A stretch of 64,000 nt of DNA. Origin: Acanthochromis polyacanthus (taxonomy: Eukaryota; Chordata; Actinopteri; Pomacentridae). Under the pieces are notes generated by a model. That model saw only the letters and a program-made list of their open reading frames with translations. It was not told the DNA's origin and searched no databases. The translations under genes were made by a program, and so were the position numbers. The stretch is taken from positions 20,259,361-20,323,360 of the forward strand of contig NC_067120.1 of NCBI RefSeq assembly GCF_021347895.1, written 5' to 3'. How positions within the stretch are numbered: the stretch's first letter is position 1; every line of letters begins with the position of its first letter. This document shows, piece by piece, positions 13,727-25,081 of this stretch.

Positions 13727-13741
13727 AGCGCCCTCTGGTGG
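13727..13741 (-). promoter_or_regulatory. CTCF-type motif
   Basis: The minus strand reads CCACCAGAGGGCGCT, a full match to the vertebrate CTCF core consensus CCASYAGRKGGCRS. It lies between ampd3 and adm. A match alone does not show occupancy. Confidence 0.5.
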
Positions 13742-15807
13742 GAAAAATATGTAATGGCGATTCTGTTTCTACATTTACTCAAACCCAGCTTGGCATTTCT
13801 GTACAGCAACTTGTTCCCTTTTCAGCGAACATACATGTATCACGACTGATATATAGTTGCAGTGTACTGACTAATCAATAAAGCTTTTGGAAATTTTGGA
13901 AATTCACATTCCAAGAAATTCAAAACAACTTCTTGAGTAAAGTATTGAGCTCTTTGTTTTAATTAACTTGGTAAGCTAATATGCAGCAAAGCCAAAGAGA
14001 TTTATACCATTAATTTTATTTACTCACATCAAGGGAGATATTCTGAGGTTTTAATAAAAATGACCAGATATATGGAAAATTTAGTGACATTTTAGGAGTG
14101 ACCACTGTGAATGCTGTAAGTGGAGGTCAAATTCCAAAGCGATGATCTCTGTCTAGTTCCCTATTGGGCGAGGACTGCTCTGTTGTCTCCATTAAGCAAT
14201 TCCTAGATTGTTATTGCCAAAGCATAATTAATTTTACTGAGAGGTCGGGATTGCACAGCTCTATGAGAATGTTGATCCGAGACAATGTTTAAATGTAGCA
14301 CATGTGCTTCGTCATGGTTCACTAGTGCAGCGATGAGTCATGTTATTTTTAGACTGGAATGTGCCCCACTGGTTCGCATATTGTGGACTGAACACTGGCT
14401 CTGTAAGTCCCCCTCCCCTCCTATTCCCCCTGTCCTGTGCACAGGTTTCACTGCATTAGTGTTTTGTGGGTCAGTCGGAGCCACTTCGTTTCCCATTTAC
14501 AGAGCCAAGACTGTGTATGAAACACCAGCTTTGTTATCAGCACACAGACAAAACGGACAGATAGTCAGCCATCAGGAGATATTTACTGAATTTGACCTAA
14601 AGATTGCTGGATTAGAATTTCAGACTCCACCTTTAACACACTCAGAATTTAATTGTGTTGGACTCCAAATATCAGCATAAAGTTACAAACCCCCCATACT
14701 GCCTAAAGCTTCCTGACACACATGCACACACACACAATCACCAATTTTATATGTTTCAACGACAAGAAACATTTCTTCAGGCTCATTTCATTGTTTCATT
14801 TGTTCATTTAATTCCGAAAAAAAAACAACAATTAGCAGCTACAAATTCTTAAACTTGCTGGTATTTTCCACAAGGTTTAGTAATTCAAGTACTTTTGGCT
14901 GAATTGTGAGTACATCAGAATTTATTACAAATATAAAAGCAAGTAAATGTCAAAGTTGAAGCTTTTAAGATGAAACATTTCAAATAATTCGTGCTTTGAT
15001 TTCGACACATCTTGGCATGCATTTGTTGCAGTGAAGCTAGATGGCAGCACAACACTTTCATTAGCTCATCACTCCTTCTGTCGCAGCAAAAGGAGGTTCT
15101 CCATCATGTTCTATGGCATCAAAGCTTGTCCATAAATGAGACAAACCCTTTGCCTTTAAGTGGCATGGCTTTCACTATCCAAACAAATCTATGTAATGCA
15201 TCTCTAATATTAGGTTCCGGTACAGATATACATGTTTAATCAATACATTAATGTTAAGGCAATTAGTGTAACTCAGTGATTAGATATTAATGCACATAAA
15301 GAATACAGGACAAAAATTGTTATTTTGGATAGTTCAGGTACATCAAATACTTCACTGAAGTTAAAATACAAAAAGAGATGTTCGTGTGTATTTCTGTTGT
15401 ATAAAATTAGAGTTATACTTTATGTTTAAATATAAGGTAGCCCTATATATTTCATTTTTACATACAAGCTGACAATGATATAGCTTAACTATGCATAAGC
15501 TAGTACATATTGTATAAATTGCACCCAACAAGCAGTTCACTAGACGGAGTTCTTTTGTGAGGACTGCTGTATTCAGCAGTTCAGGGTTGAGTTTCTTGAG
15601 AGTTTCTTGCAGAATTGGTTCCTCCTCAGTACATGGATATTTAAGAGAAGGTCCTCAGGAATTGTCTTCTGTCTCAGCTGCCAAGCTCACTATGGAAGCT
15701 GAAGTCTCAAGTCTCTCAGGTCTGACTTAAGCTCATCAGTAAATCACACTTGTTCGGACACACTGAAACCTTCACCTAAGCATGTGCACGCATGATTCTC
15801 AGTATGT

Positions 15808-15813
15808 TTTATT
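15808..15813 (-). other. adm: candidate adm polyadenylation signal
   Basis: AATAAA on the minus strand, 172 bases past the adm stop codon. It would give a short 3' UTR. Further AT-rich sequence continues to about 15.2 kb, so a longer form is possible. Confidence 0.45.
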
Positions 15814-15984
15814 TGTCATCCAGAGTGACCTTAGCTTCCTGTGACTTGCCATACAGATGTAGCAGCCCTTCTTTTGCTAAATGGAGTTGTGAATCTGGAA
15901 TAAAACTTCTTAGGGGACTTATCTTCATCTGCTGTGTGCCAATAACACCATCGAAGATTCTCCTTTTGTCTTTCCATGCCTGTC

Positions 15985-16255
15985 TTAGGCCACTGGGCTT
16001 GTGCTTTGGTTTCTGCTGACTTGCTGAACAGCTTCAGTGCAACATCTTAGTCTCTCGGTCTGGAGGGCAAACTGACTGACATCCAGGAGTGAGCGGCGAC
16101 GGCGTCCGTAGCCGTTGGAGCTCATTTTTATTGGTGGAGGACGGATGTCTTTTCGCTTGTCGTTTACCTTGTTCAGTGTGTCAACCAGGCTTGGGTAAGA
16201 ACATGTGGGCAGGAAGCAGCCGGATGATCTTTTGTGTCGTATATTTAGCCCAAAG
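15985..16255 (-). CDS. adm: adm coding exon 4 (mature adrenomedullin and stop)
   Basis: One base plus 89 codons and a TAA stop at 15985-15987. It contains HKR|SSGCFLPTC, the linker LNKVNDKRKDIRPPPIK, and SSNGYGRRRRS. The acceptor is ctttccttttttccag. An internal KRK in the linker is a possible extra processing site. The C-terminal flanking peptide after RRRR has two adjacent Cys and ends in STSPVA. Confidence 0.88.
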
Positions 16256-17350
16256 CTGGAAAAAGGAAAGATTTATGATTTTATTTTTGCTCAATCTGAT
16301 TTAGCAACATATAATTTGTTAACAGGGATGAAATTCAAAGTATTTCTTTGTCTGGATTTTCCTCAAATTTATTGATGCAAGGGGGAAGAGGATGAATCAT
16401 ATATAATCTCAAAGATATCTATTGTCTCACGTAGTAGTTATTTAATTTTGAGTTTTAGCTCCCCTAATATCAGGCACCATGTACTTGTCTACAATGAAGC
16501 ACTTTTTTGGAGTAGCCAAAATATTAAAGGACACACCTTACGATTTAATTTTCTCTCTTCCCAACATCTTTCTCTGCAATGTCAGCCTTAAATGAGGATA
16601 AAAATGTAACTCTTCTTGTTACCTTGATGGAGGGGAGAGAGCGTTTGCATCCCTGTCCTGCCGTGGTCCAACATGGATGTCCGACTCCTGCTCATTGGCT
16701 GGCACTAAGCTGTTGCGCAGGTCTCTCTTCATGTGGCTCTGCAGCCACACTCTAAACCTACCACAAAGAACAGAGAAGGTTGTGATAGCAGGAACCGACA
16801 TCACTTCACAATCAAGTCAGCCCTGGCAAAAAAAAGGATTTATAAAGCTGTCCGGTTGACGCATCAGCCATGTCAGCACGTACATATCTAGGGTGATTGA
16901 GAAATAACCTGGGAATGCTGCCAAATTTGTCAATTAAAAATACCATTTTCACAGCATATTCTAATCACTATTCTGTAGTAAACAACTTGGAGATCCTCAT
17001 CATCGTTTCTGTCTTTTTAGGCATTGGACACAATGGTTGCCAGGTTTAAAAACTTTTAAATCCCGGTAATGTCCTTCATATTCCTGTGGGATTACTGGGA
17101 GAGTCTGTTCATTTGTATTAATTTATGACTTGTCGTGAACATCTCATGTGTTTTCATTTGAGTGCCACAGAACAGAAAAGGCGTCTCTTTTATTTGTGTG
17201 GAATGAACACAGTGTTCTCACAGTACACGTTTAATAGTCAGCTCACCTTTTTTTCAGGCTGGTGCTGGGCTCTCCTGTGGCACCTTTTACCGGTGGCAGG
17301 ACCGCAGTAAAAACACAGCAGCAGATAACAGTGTGCAGCGATAATCTCAT
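15985..17350 (-). CDS. adm: adm: adrenomedullin-family prepropeptide
   Basis: Secreted vasoactive peptide of the calcitonin/CGRP/adrenomedullin family. Coding exons 17247-17350, 16623-16757 and 15985-16255 join in frame to 169 residues. The signal peptide is about residues 1-23 (MRLSLHTVICCCVFTAVLPP). A PAMP-like segment, FRVWLQSHMKR, spans 36-46. The KR at 88-89 precedes the mature peptide, which starts SSGCFLPTC (ring C93-C98). It ends SSNGY followed by GRRRR, the amidation and cleavage signal, at 130-134. The 31 residues from ring to terminal Tyr equal the human adrenomedullin spacing exactly. The exon layout (signal peptide, PAMP, mature peptide) is that of ADM, and synteny with ampd3 and swap70 agrees. 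Oddities: the ring has Pro where family members have Gly, and the PAMP glycine amide donor is Met. It could be the teleost ADM4-type duplicate rather than ADM1. Confidence 0.88.
16623..16757 (-). CDS. adm: adm coding exon 3 (PAMP-like region)
   Basis: One base, 44 codons and two bases: FRVWLQSHMKRDLRN and onward to ALSPPS. The acceptor is tctttgtggtag and the donor tcaag|gtaaca. W-x-x-S-x-x-KR aligns with the end of human PAMP (WALSRGKR), but the residue just before KR is Met instead of the amide-donating Gly. Confidence 0.85.
17247..17350 (-). CDS. adm: adm coding exon 2 (signal peptide)
   Basis: ATG at 17348-17350 follows ccaaa, a good initiation context. The 34 codons plus two bases give a hydrophobic leader rich in Val, Cys and Leu, then GATGEPSTSLKK. 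The donor is aaaaaaag|gtgagc. The AG left over joins G of the next exon to make Arg. A likely acceptor (ccactgacag) puts the exon start at 17362, so 12 bases are 5' UTR. Confidence 0.85.
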
Positions 17351-17740
17351 TTTGGCTGGAAGCTGTCAGTGGTGAAGACATAGAAAGTATATTGAGGTGG
17401 AAAGGTCTACTCTGTTGCCACAACTGTTGGCTAATTAATTTAAGACATTGAACTGGCAGCTGCACAGCTTTTTCAGCTGCACAGCTGTTTAAGAACACAA
17501 TGTATTGGTTTGTCAATTACAAATTAGTATTAATGGATGGTGCTGTAGGCAGGTTGTTGAACAAACATCCATGCATCAGTGCACACAATATCAATGAATT
17601 CCAATGAAAACATTTACTGCTAGTGCTCCAGATCATACACCCTAATTTGATTGAATATAAATGTGCATTATTTAAATCCTAAATGACTATTTAATTTTAA
17701 GAAAAATCTTAAACTTAAAATTATGGAAAAATTCACTTAC

Positions 17741-17858
17741 CTCAGGCTCTAGCTTGTAACAGGATGTATAGAACGTTTGTTGTACATCCAAGTGTGCTGT
17801 GCACTGTTTAGCAATTTTTTCCCAAGGCTGTAAAGACTTTACCATGAGTTGAAGTCTG
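17741..17858 (-). other. adm: adm non-coding exon 1 (predicted)
   Basis: The inferred transcription start, 25-30 bases below the TATA box, gives an exon of about 118 bases. It ends at a near-perfect donor, gcctgag|gtaagt, at 17741. Intron 1 would be 378 bases. No ATG-initiated frame here continues into the prepropeptide. This matches human ADM, whose first exon is non-coding. The 5' boundary is an estimate. Confidence 0.6.
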
Positions 17859-17884
17859 AAGTTTACACTGCTAACATGAGAGGC

Positions 17885-17890
17885 TTTATA
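17885..17890 (-). promoter_or_regulatory. adm: TATA box of adm
   Basis: TATAAA on the minus strand within ccctctataaagcc, about 540 bases upstream of the adm ATG and 144 bases upstream of the exon 1 donor. Human ADM also has a TATA promoter. A GCGTG hypoxia-element core lies further upstream at 18046-18050, but one core alone is weak evidence. Confidence 0.65.
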
Positions 17891-20331
17891 GAGGGAGGGA
17901 GGGAGCTGTACCTGAATGCCAGACCCAGTGGGAGGGACTGTGGGACAGTTCATGTCAACCCAGTGCACCCCACATGTAGACCGTCAAACCAGAAACATGC
18001 AGATAGAGACTATAATCGAGTCCACAAGTCCACAATCCGCAAATGGCGTGACTAATACTTAGTTTGTGTGAATCTTAATTCTGATTTATTGCAGCCCCTT
18101 TTCTTTGAGAATGGTTTGGTAAATTGACTAAACTTTTATCTTCCTCTCTGTCAAAGGTTTATTTTTGGCTGCATTAGGAGATTTATGTGCACAAAATACA
18201 TTTACGTACCTTTTCTTTCAACAGTTTTGCAGAAACTAGTTATTTAGGGGGTGTAAGCGTGGCCATACATGCTTTAAGGCAGTCAAGTTGGGTGTAATGT
18301 TGTTAACAGCTGAAATAAATCTAAAAATCTGTTTTAGATGGCTCTGTTTCAGCCTGGGGTAGCCATCTGTGATTTAAAATAGCTGCAAAGAGCTAACTGC
18401 ATTTAAATTAGCGCTGTGTTGTTAAGGCAACTGCATGCACTTGCGTGCCTACTCCATAAACTTAAGAAAAGAACCTGTGCTTTGTACAGAAGTTGTGCGT
18501 CTCCAGTTGACTTGTTCAGGAAGTGTAATGGTACCTACAGCCACTGGAACCTACTTTCAAGCATTTCAAAGATGAACCTGTTCAACAGTTCCCACGCTTT
18601 ATCGTCTTTGTTAACTACAGTGACTTTTCACAGAGATTTGAGAAACTGAGCAGCATCAAAACTGCAAAAAATTCTATTAATTTATAAATGAACTGCAAAT
18701 GAATCTAAACTTTTATTTAAATCTTAGGTATGATGTGTAATAGTCAAGCTTAGAGCATCCCAGAATATATGTTAAAATATAGGTAAACATGCACAGTATT
18801 GCACCCCAAAACCCGTACAGCTACGCATTTTCTCTGTTCAGAATCATAATTAGATTTTAGACGGTTAAATTTCACCAATTTTACAACAACCAGAAGTATG
18901 CTTTTTGAATCTGTTCTCAAGTTTAGGAAATCTGGGTGTAAAAGAAGTGATAAATGAAAATATAAAAAGACTTTCGCTAAATTTGTCTTAAAAATCGCTA
19001 CGGTTTTTAATGACCGGTTAGTCTAGTGGAGGTGCTCAGTTGGCAGCAGTTAGAGGACTGGACAAATGCATGAATGCATGAAAGTGACTGTAGGAATGTA
19101 AAACAGGGCCTTGCAGTAAAAGACTGTGCATGGTCTGTGAGGTATAGTGAAAACGTATGTAGTATTATGAGGCATTGTGTCGCTTGACCTTGTAAGTCAT
19201 TTTAAAAATGCTTTATTATGTGTTATGGGATAATTCTCCCTGGGATGAAATGTCTTTTTGACTGTTCATGAAATAAAATTTATCAATCTAGTGTCATACA
19301 AAAGGTTTTCTTTAAATGAATTGCAGTTATGCTGTACACTAAGGGGCCAGCTTATTTAGGACACATAGCTAAAACTAATGCAACGCAAGCTAGCAGCCCT
19401 GCAGTAGCATGCAATAAAAGTGTTCAGATAATTTAGCTTATCAATTCCAAAACTAATCAGGAAAACCAATTAATTGAAACAACTTCAGAATAACATAATA
19501 CAGTTTATTACCAGCACAAACTCCAGCTATAGTGTCACATGACCAAAACATTAATTCATAAGGTGCTGTAAGTTATTTGGTTAATCGGTGCAACCACAAA
19601 AATAACACTTCCATCACCTATGTTCCTTTTCTCTGATTGGCAAAAACTGTGCACCTTTAATGATCAGACTGTGAGGGTTTTACAAAAGGATGTTGGTGAA
19701 GAAGTGCTCAAAAAATCAGCTAGTAATTATGTTCACACCTTCAGTAGAGCCTTATCTCTGCCAAAGGTGAACATGAATTTACAAGGCTTGTCCTGGCCTG
19801 CATTTTGGAGAGACAGGGCAGTGCACAGGTGACGATGGATTTTTATGTGGTCATGTTTTTCATTTTAATTGCTCATTCTTTCTAATTCAGAATCCAAGAG
19901 GTCTACTGCTGTTTTGACTGAATGTAAGTGTGAGGGATCAGCAATAATCTTTCCATTTCCTTTATGCTCTTTATTAGAGTAGAAATGTTCCAGGAAAAAT
20001 GTATTGCAAAATTTGTTTTCCTTTACGCTCTTAATATCCACCCCGTTTTTTACGTAAGGCCTTGGAAGCATTAATTTTGTGACACTCTAGGATTGAATCC
20101 AGTGTGCAGCACATAGGGATTCAACAAATCAGTGTTCTTGTAGTATTTTTATACTGCTGACGCACTCTTTTTCCAACATAAGGATCTATCACTTTGATAT
20201 TAATATCATAAAATGGTTCAGTAGTTGAATTTTAAGGAATTCTTGAAGGCATTCAAAATAATGGCAGAATTTTTACTTGGCGTGTTTTTAGACCAGTGAG
20301 TGTTAAGGAGATACATCTCAGCCCTTTTTAC
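17891..20331. other. region upstream of adm
   Basis: It starts at the adm promoter and contains a GCGTG core at 18046-18050. No gene or clear repeat is seen; small open frames here are unremarkable. Confidence 0.35.
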
Positions 20332-20342
20332 AGTCATCAGAT

Positions 20343-20926
20343 AGCCTAGCCGCGCTAGACAACCCACGGCAACGAATTTAATTCTCTGCCAGGGTGGGTC
20401 TAGTTACCCTCCATAAGGCTCGAGGCTGGATTCTCCTAAAACTGGCCGGACGAATCACCATGAAGTGTAGAGTCAGAAGGCGGGCGTAACGAAGTGACGA
20501 CAGAGGCGCGACGATTCTGACAGAAACAACCGGCGCACAATAAACAGTTATCTTTCGACTGGACTTTGGCCACAGCCCTTAAAGATTTGAAGCTAAAATT
20601 CAACTTGAAAGATAAACAAAGGACGGCACTGAAGTGTTTCATTGAGAAGAAAGACGTATTTGGACTTATGCCGATATGGCAAATCCTTAATATACCAGTT
20701 GGCTCCGCGGCTCCGCGGCTCCGCTGGTTGGGAAGCTAATGGGACTTAGCCACAATCCGCCGGTGCTCTCGGAACTACGTCAGCCTATTCGTTGCGTTGA
20801 TTGGTTGTATACCTACCCAATTGCTGCAGAGGGATTTGATAGACAACCTTTTAGCCCGCCTCCCTCCCTGTCGAGCTTCCCTAGACCCTTGTGCCGTCAG
20901 AAACATGGGTGTAGCATGGCTAGACT
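20343..20926 (+). mobile_element. 584-bp non-autonomous DNA transposon with RecQ-like helicase fragment
   Basis: It is flanked by a perfect 11-bp direct repeat, agtcatcagat (20332-20342 and 20927-20937). Its ends, agcctagccgcgctagac and the complement of the right end agtctagccatgctacac, are similar. The 9-11 bp duplication suggests a Mutator-like mechanism, but the superfamily is not certain. A frame from about 20521 reads LKFNLKDKQRTALKCFIEKK then DVFGLMP, like the segment before Walker A in RecQ-type helicases. In another frame, YGKSLIYQLAP follows at once, so a small deletion has broken the ATP-binding motif. A 9-bp unit, ggctccgcg, is repeated three times at 20701-20726. Confidence 0.7.
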
Positions 20927-21452
20927 AGTCATCAGATGCTTGTAAAAGTAATTCATCGCTGTATTTGGATGTGCATTTTCTTGTCAAAGTTCCTTTTCAG
21001 CATGTAGAGAGTCTCTTCACACCTGGCCTGCTCAGTTCAGCCAAACTCTGCTGTGTTTGCCCTTGACTTTGTATAAACACAGTTGGGAGGATTACTTTAA
21101 CAATGCATTCCAATACAATTACTTAATACCTGTTGAAAAATATAGGAGGTTTCATAATATAGTGAACATTCTACTTATTTTAGTAAATTTATAACAGTCA
21201 TTTAGTTGAATAATATTTTGGCTGAGGTGACCCTTTAAATAGGCCAGCAGAAGATATATTAAGGTATATTTGAAGTTGCAAAATACAGACAGACATAGAT
21301 ACAGAATCTTCATCGCGGTAGAGTTGTATTTTTGTAGACATTTCAGTTTGTACTTGATGTGACATTATAGAGCAAAGTCAATGAGGCAAAACTCAAAACA
21401 AAAGCATAAGAACTCCATCTGTTGCACTGTCCGTAATGTTTGTAGACCAGTG

Positions 21453-21471
21453 TTGTTGTTGTTGTTGTTGT
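21453..21471. repeat. (GTT)n microsatellite
   Basis: Six consecutive GTT units in otherwise unremarkable intergenic sequence. Confidence 0.8.
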
Positions 21472-21940
21472 TTATTTGGACAGACACAAACTAATCCAGT
21501 CCTCTGCCAAAAGCATGAGAGTTGGGAACCCGGGCAAGACAGTTCATTGCCCTTTAGCCTATTTAGAAATGGATTTTGAAATTCTATTCCTGATAATCTC
21601 TGTTTTCACTTAATGTATCAGTAATCTGATTATTTTTTTCTGTAACTAACAGAATACAGCTAACTTTTTCATATTAATAATGTAAAAGCATTAAAATGTC
21701 TACATTACTCCACAAGATTCTGTATGAATGTTTGGATCCTTTGTAATGTCACCTTTAACTTTCCTGTTTTGAAACTCAGTGAATGGCTGCCGCTATCTTG
21801 GCAGGAACCTGACCTAATTCATGGTCAATCCAAAAAAAAACCCAAAGAGGTCACCATGGAAATGTCTGTGGTTCCTTACACGCTTAGTTCTGCGTGACTT
21901 TAGGCTTAAATACAATTTTAACGGAAACATCAGCTAAAAC

Positions 21941-22612
21941 TAGTGCTGAAGGATATGATGATACATATCGTGGGAACGATGGAAAAGCGTCTATCCTGCC
22001 ATTTCTCTTCTATTGTTTCTAACCTAATTTTATCAATTATTACAGCAAACATATCATTAAATAGCCTGCGACAATTGTATTAGTGTTTTCTTGTCACTAT
22101 GCATACTCTAAGTTTATATAAGTGAAAATAAAGAAGAATAAAAAAGAGATTTTTCACAAAGAAACTCCGTCTTGTGGTTTTGCGACATGACGCTGCTTTA
22201 CGTTCTTTGATTCTCAAGCGGGTTTGTGACATGCTTTACGTTACTTAACTCATGAATGATGAACGATGGACGCGGAACAGGTTGAACTTTGATGCCTGGA
22301 GTCGCAACAGACAGAGACAGCTAAGCAGGCAGCCCAAGAAGAAGCACCTTTACCGAAAAGAGGGGGTACGTCTGTGATTTTGTTACATTTTAGGTTCAAG
22401 AGGTCCGACACGGAGCAGAAGACAGCCATATGCAAACTATGCTACAAGACTACTCCTGCGCCCGATGCCAACACAACAAACCTCTTCTATCCATCCTAAA
22501 GAAGGTCTACAAAGAACTTGTGGCATTGTTGTATATCGTGATATATATCATTATCGTGATATAAAATAATCCATATTGTGACATATGATTTTTTCCATAT
22601 CGCCCAGCACTA
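21941..22612 (+). mobile_element. 672-bp hAT-type non-autonomous element
   Basis: It has a perfect 8-bp target duplication, gctaaaac, at 21933-21940 and 22613-22620, and ends TAGTGCTG/CAGCACTA, as expected for hAT. Inside, about 22360-22500 encodes a BED-finger relic: RFKRSDTEQKTAICKLCYK then NTTNLFYP, ending in a stop where the His pair should follow. The transposase catalytic part is missing, so it cannot move by itself. Confidence 0.85.
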
Positions 22613-22620
22613 GCTAAAAC

Positions 22621-24710
22621 TGTACCTAAACTGTAAATGTAAGTCTTCTGAGGTCACTGTAGTAAAAAAAAAAAACTCTCAATTTTCAACTCTAATGTGC
22701 TAAATCGGTTTACAAACCAGCAAACATTTTAAAAACACTGAGGACATTTTCCCTAGAGACACACTCCCGGGCTTTTGCTGTAGCCAGCTTCAACTGAACT
22801 GTTGGGGGTCTCTCTGCTTTCAGTCTGGTCCAGGCAACAGTTTAGCATTTTTCACTTAGTCAGGCCAAATTTAAAAGAACTACAGGTGTGAAAGTGCTCT
22901 AATAAACTGCTTAGCTTGTTCACAATCTTGAGCCTCCAACTTGTGTTGACCTGCATGCAGCTGATGTAATCCCAGCCTACATTGCAAGTGCAACCACGAC
23001 TCCAGTCATCATCTTCACCATGTCTGCAGGCTCTATTTCTTTGTGCCAATGTGAGGTCTGTTGTGATATGACTTCAGAAAACAAAGTGGCAGATTTGATG
23101 GGTGTATGGAGGTACATGACTCATGCATTTGAACACCCTCAGTATGTACACACAGTGCTGTCATGGCAACAGCGTGGCACCAGAGCCAAAAGATGATTCA
23201 GTGATCTATGTTTTAGCACGATCCCTTCCCATTCTTAAATTAGTAGCCCTTTGTTTGTTCTGTGTCTTGATGGCACGCCTTCTGCAGAATTTCCATTTTT
23301 CCAAAACAGAGTGTACTCATGATCAAGATCAGTCTGACCACCCATGGTTTAATGGCTTATGTATCAAGATCAGTAAGCCAAGATCTCTTTAAATTGCCAC
23401 AAAAATAGCTTCTTATATTACATATACAAGAAATCAAGACAATGTGGGGTTTGGTTCTTGTACAGATGAAGCTGTGATTGATTTCCACTCTGAGTTCAGT
23501 AGAACACAGTGTGAGCTCAACATTGGCAGGCCCCCATTATGTGATATTATTAGTTATTCAGCATCTATTTATAGTTCCACATTCCACTCTGTTTTATTAC
23601 CACCAAGATAGTGGGACAGGAATTGTAGGGATTTTATTAACTCTGCTGCTCTGGTATGCAATAGCATGACGCTTTCTTCCGCAATACTCCCTGGAAATGC
23701 ACTTGTCTAAATATGTGGCCCAAACATTCCTCTTAGCTACTTTCCAAACAACGGAAAATCACAATATTTGTTTCTCTGAGTGGAAAAATACAGGATCAGA
23801 TATTTGCAGGTGGAAAGTATCAGTTGGCCCGAGGGAAAACCACTGCTATTCCTGTGTAATATAGTTATGGAGAAATGATGATCTTATCTGTAGATGGCTG
23901 TTTACAGGGCTTCGGTAGACACCTGTATTTTCAGATTGTGTAGTCAGTTGTCGGCATGCTGTATGATCTGTCAGGTTTTAATGAACTAATTTGAATTTTT
24001 TTCACATTTACAACACATTTTCAAAATCTGTATGTTTTATTCGTCACTGATGAGCTACTGTCAGTGCTACAGTTTTAGACAATGGTGGCAGTGTAAAATC
24101 GGACTTGGTTTGGTGTAAAAGTTTCTGAGCAATCAACACATGGGAGTATTTCAAATGATCATAGATTAAAAAAAAACATGATTTGTTGATTTTGACCAGC
24201 CATAGCAGCATACCTATAAGAAAACACTCTATTAGTTTCTCTCCTGCTCTCTGTGCTCACATTTACTGTTTTTTTTATTAAAGCAGAATTCCCAATGAAG
24301 CAGATCTCATTGATGGAATTTTGTTTCTGTTGTCGGACAACGCAATAAGTATGAAATAGTGACTGAAATGGAACTTTTTAAGACTGAATGTTGACCAACA
24401 CTCATTTCAGTGCTGCTGCTCTGCACATCTAAAATCCTGCTGCGATTTTTTCCGTTAAACTCGCCATGTTCAGGAGGTAAAGATTATGGCTGTACTGTGA
24501 ATTTGGCGATATTTTGAAAGGGTTTGAAACTATGACCAAAGTCAAAGCATAATATAGGTGTTTTGTGCTTTTAAAATATCCACCATGTCCATGTTGCTAT
24601 TTGTTTATTATTATGCAGACATATATTTTTCACTTTGTTAAGGGATTTGATAGATACTTGAATTTCTTTTGGAATTTATTTATTTATTTATGTTGGAGTT
24701 TCCAGTTTAA
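22621..24710. other. intergenic, nothing recognised
   Basis: Apparently unique AT-rich DNA with short open frames only (for example 23123-23392, 89 codons, no motif). Confidence 0.35.
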
Positions 24711-24722
24711 CTCTACAGTTTT

Positions 24723-25081
24723 CCATCCATCCATCCATCCTCTATACACCGCTTTATCCTCATTAGGGTCGCGGGGGGTGTTGGAGCCTATCCCAGCTGA
24801 CTCGGGCGAAGGCAGGGGACACCCAGGACAGGTTGCCAGTCTGTCGCAGGGCTACATATACAGATGAACAATCACACCTACGGACAATTTAGAGAACTCA
24901 ATTAACCTCAGCATATTTTTGGACTGTGGGAGGAAGCCGGAGTACCCGCAGAAAACCTACGCATTCTCGGGGAGAACATGCAAACTCCATGCAGAAAGAT
25001 CCCAGGCCTACCCCGGGATTCAAACCAGGGATCTTCTTGCTGCAAAGTGAAGGTGCTACCCACTACCCCACTGAGCAGCCC
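24723..25081 (-). mobile_element. tRNA-derived SINE, copy 2, complete with TSD
   Basis: The minus-strand head has a box B, GGTTTGAATCC, at 25017-25027. The 3' tail is (ATGG)n, seen as ccatccatcc at the left end. A perfect 12-bp target duplication, ctctacagtttt, flanks it at 24711-24722 and 25082-25093. Confidence 0.92.

Larger units (their letters stand above)
8761..15784. other. intergenic, ampd3 to adm
   Basis: No gene is recognised on either strand. Contents: a decayed SINE fragment near 10471-10575, a CTCF-type motif at 13727-13741, several homopolymer runs, and otherwise unique-looking AT-rich DNA. The 131-codon frame at 14285-14680 has no motif, signal or splice support that I can see. 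Confidence 0.4.

Noticed and set aside
14285..14680. 131-codon plus-strand open frame
   Set aside because: No motif, signal peptide, splice context or family resemblance. A frame of this size can occur by chance in 64 kb.
20701..20726. Triple ggctccgcg repeat considered as a CpG-rich promoter
   Set aside because: It lies wholly inside the transposon, with no gene start nearby.
24565..24867. 100-codon plus-strand frame ending SLGSRGVLEPIPADSGEGRG
   Set aside because: The recognisable part is the antisense translation of the SINE body, repeated at 26673-26879.
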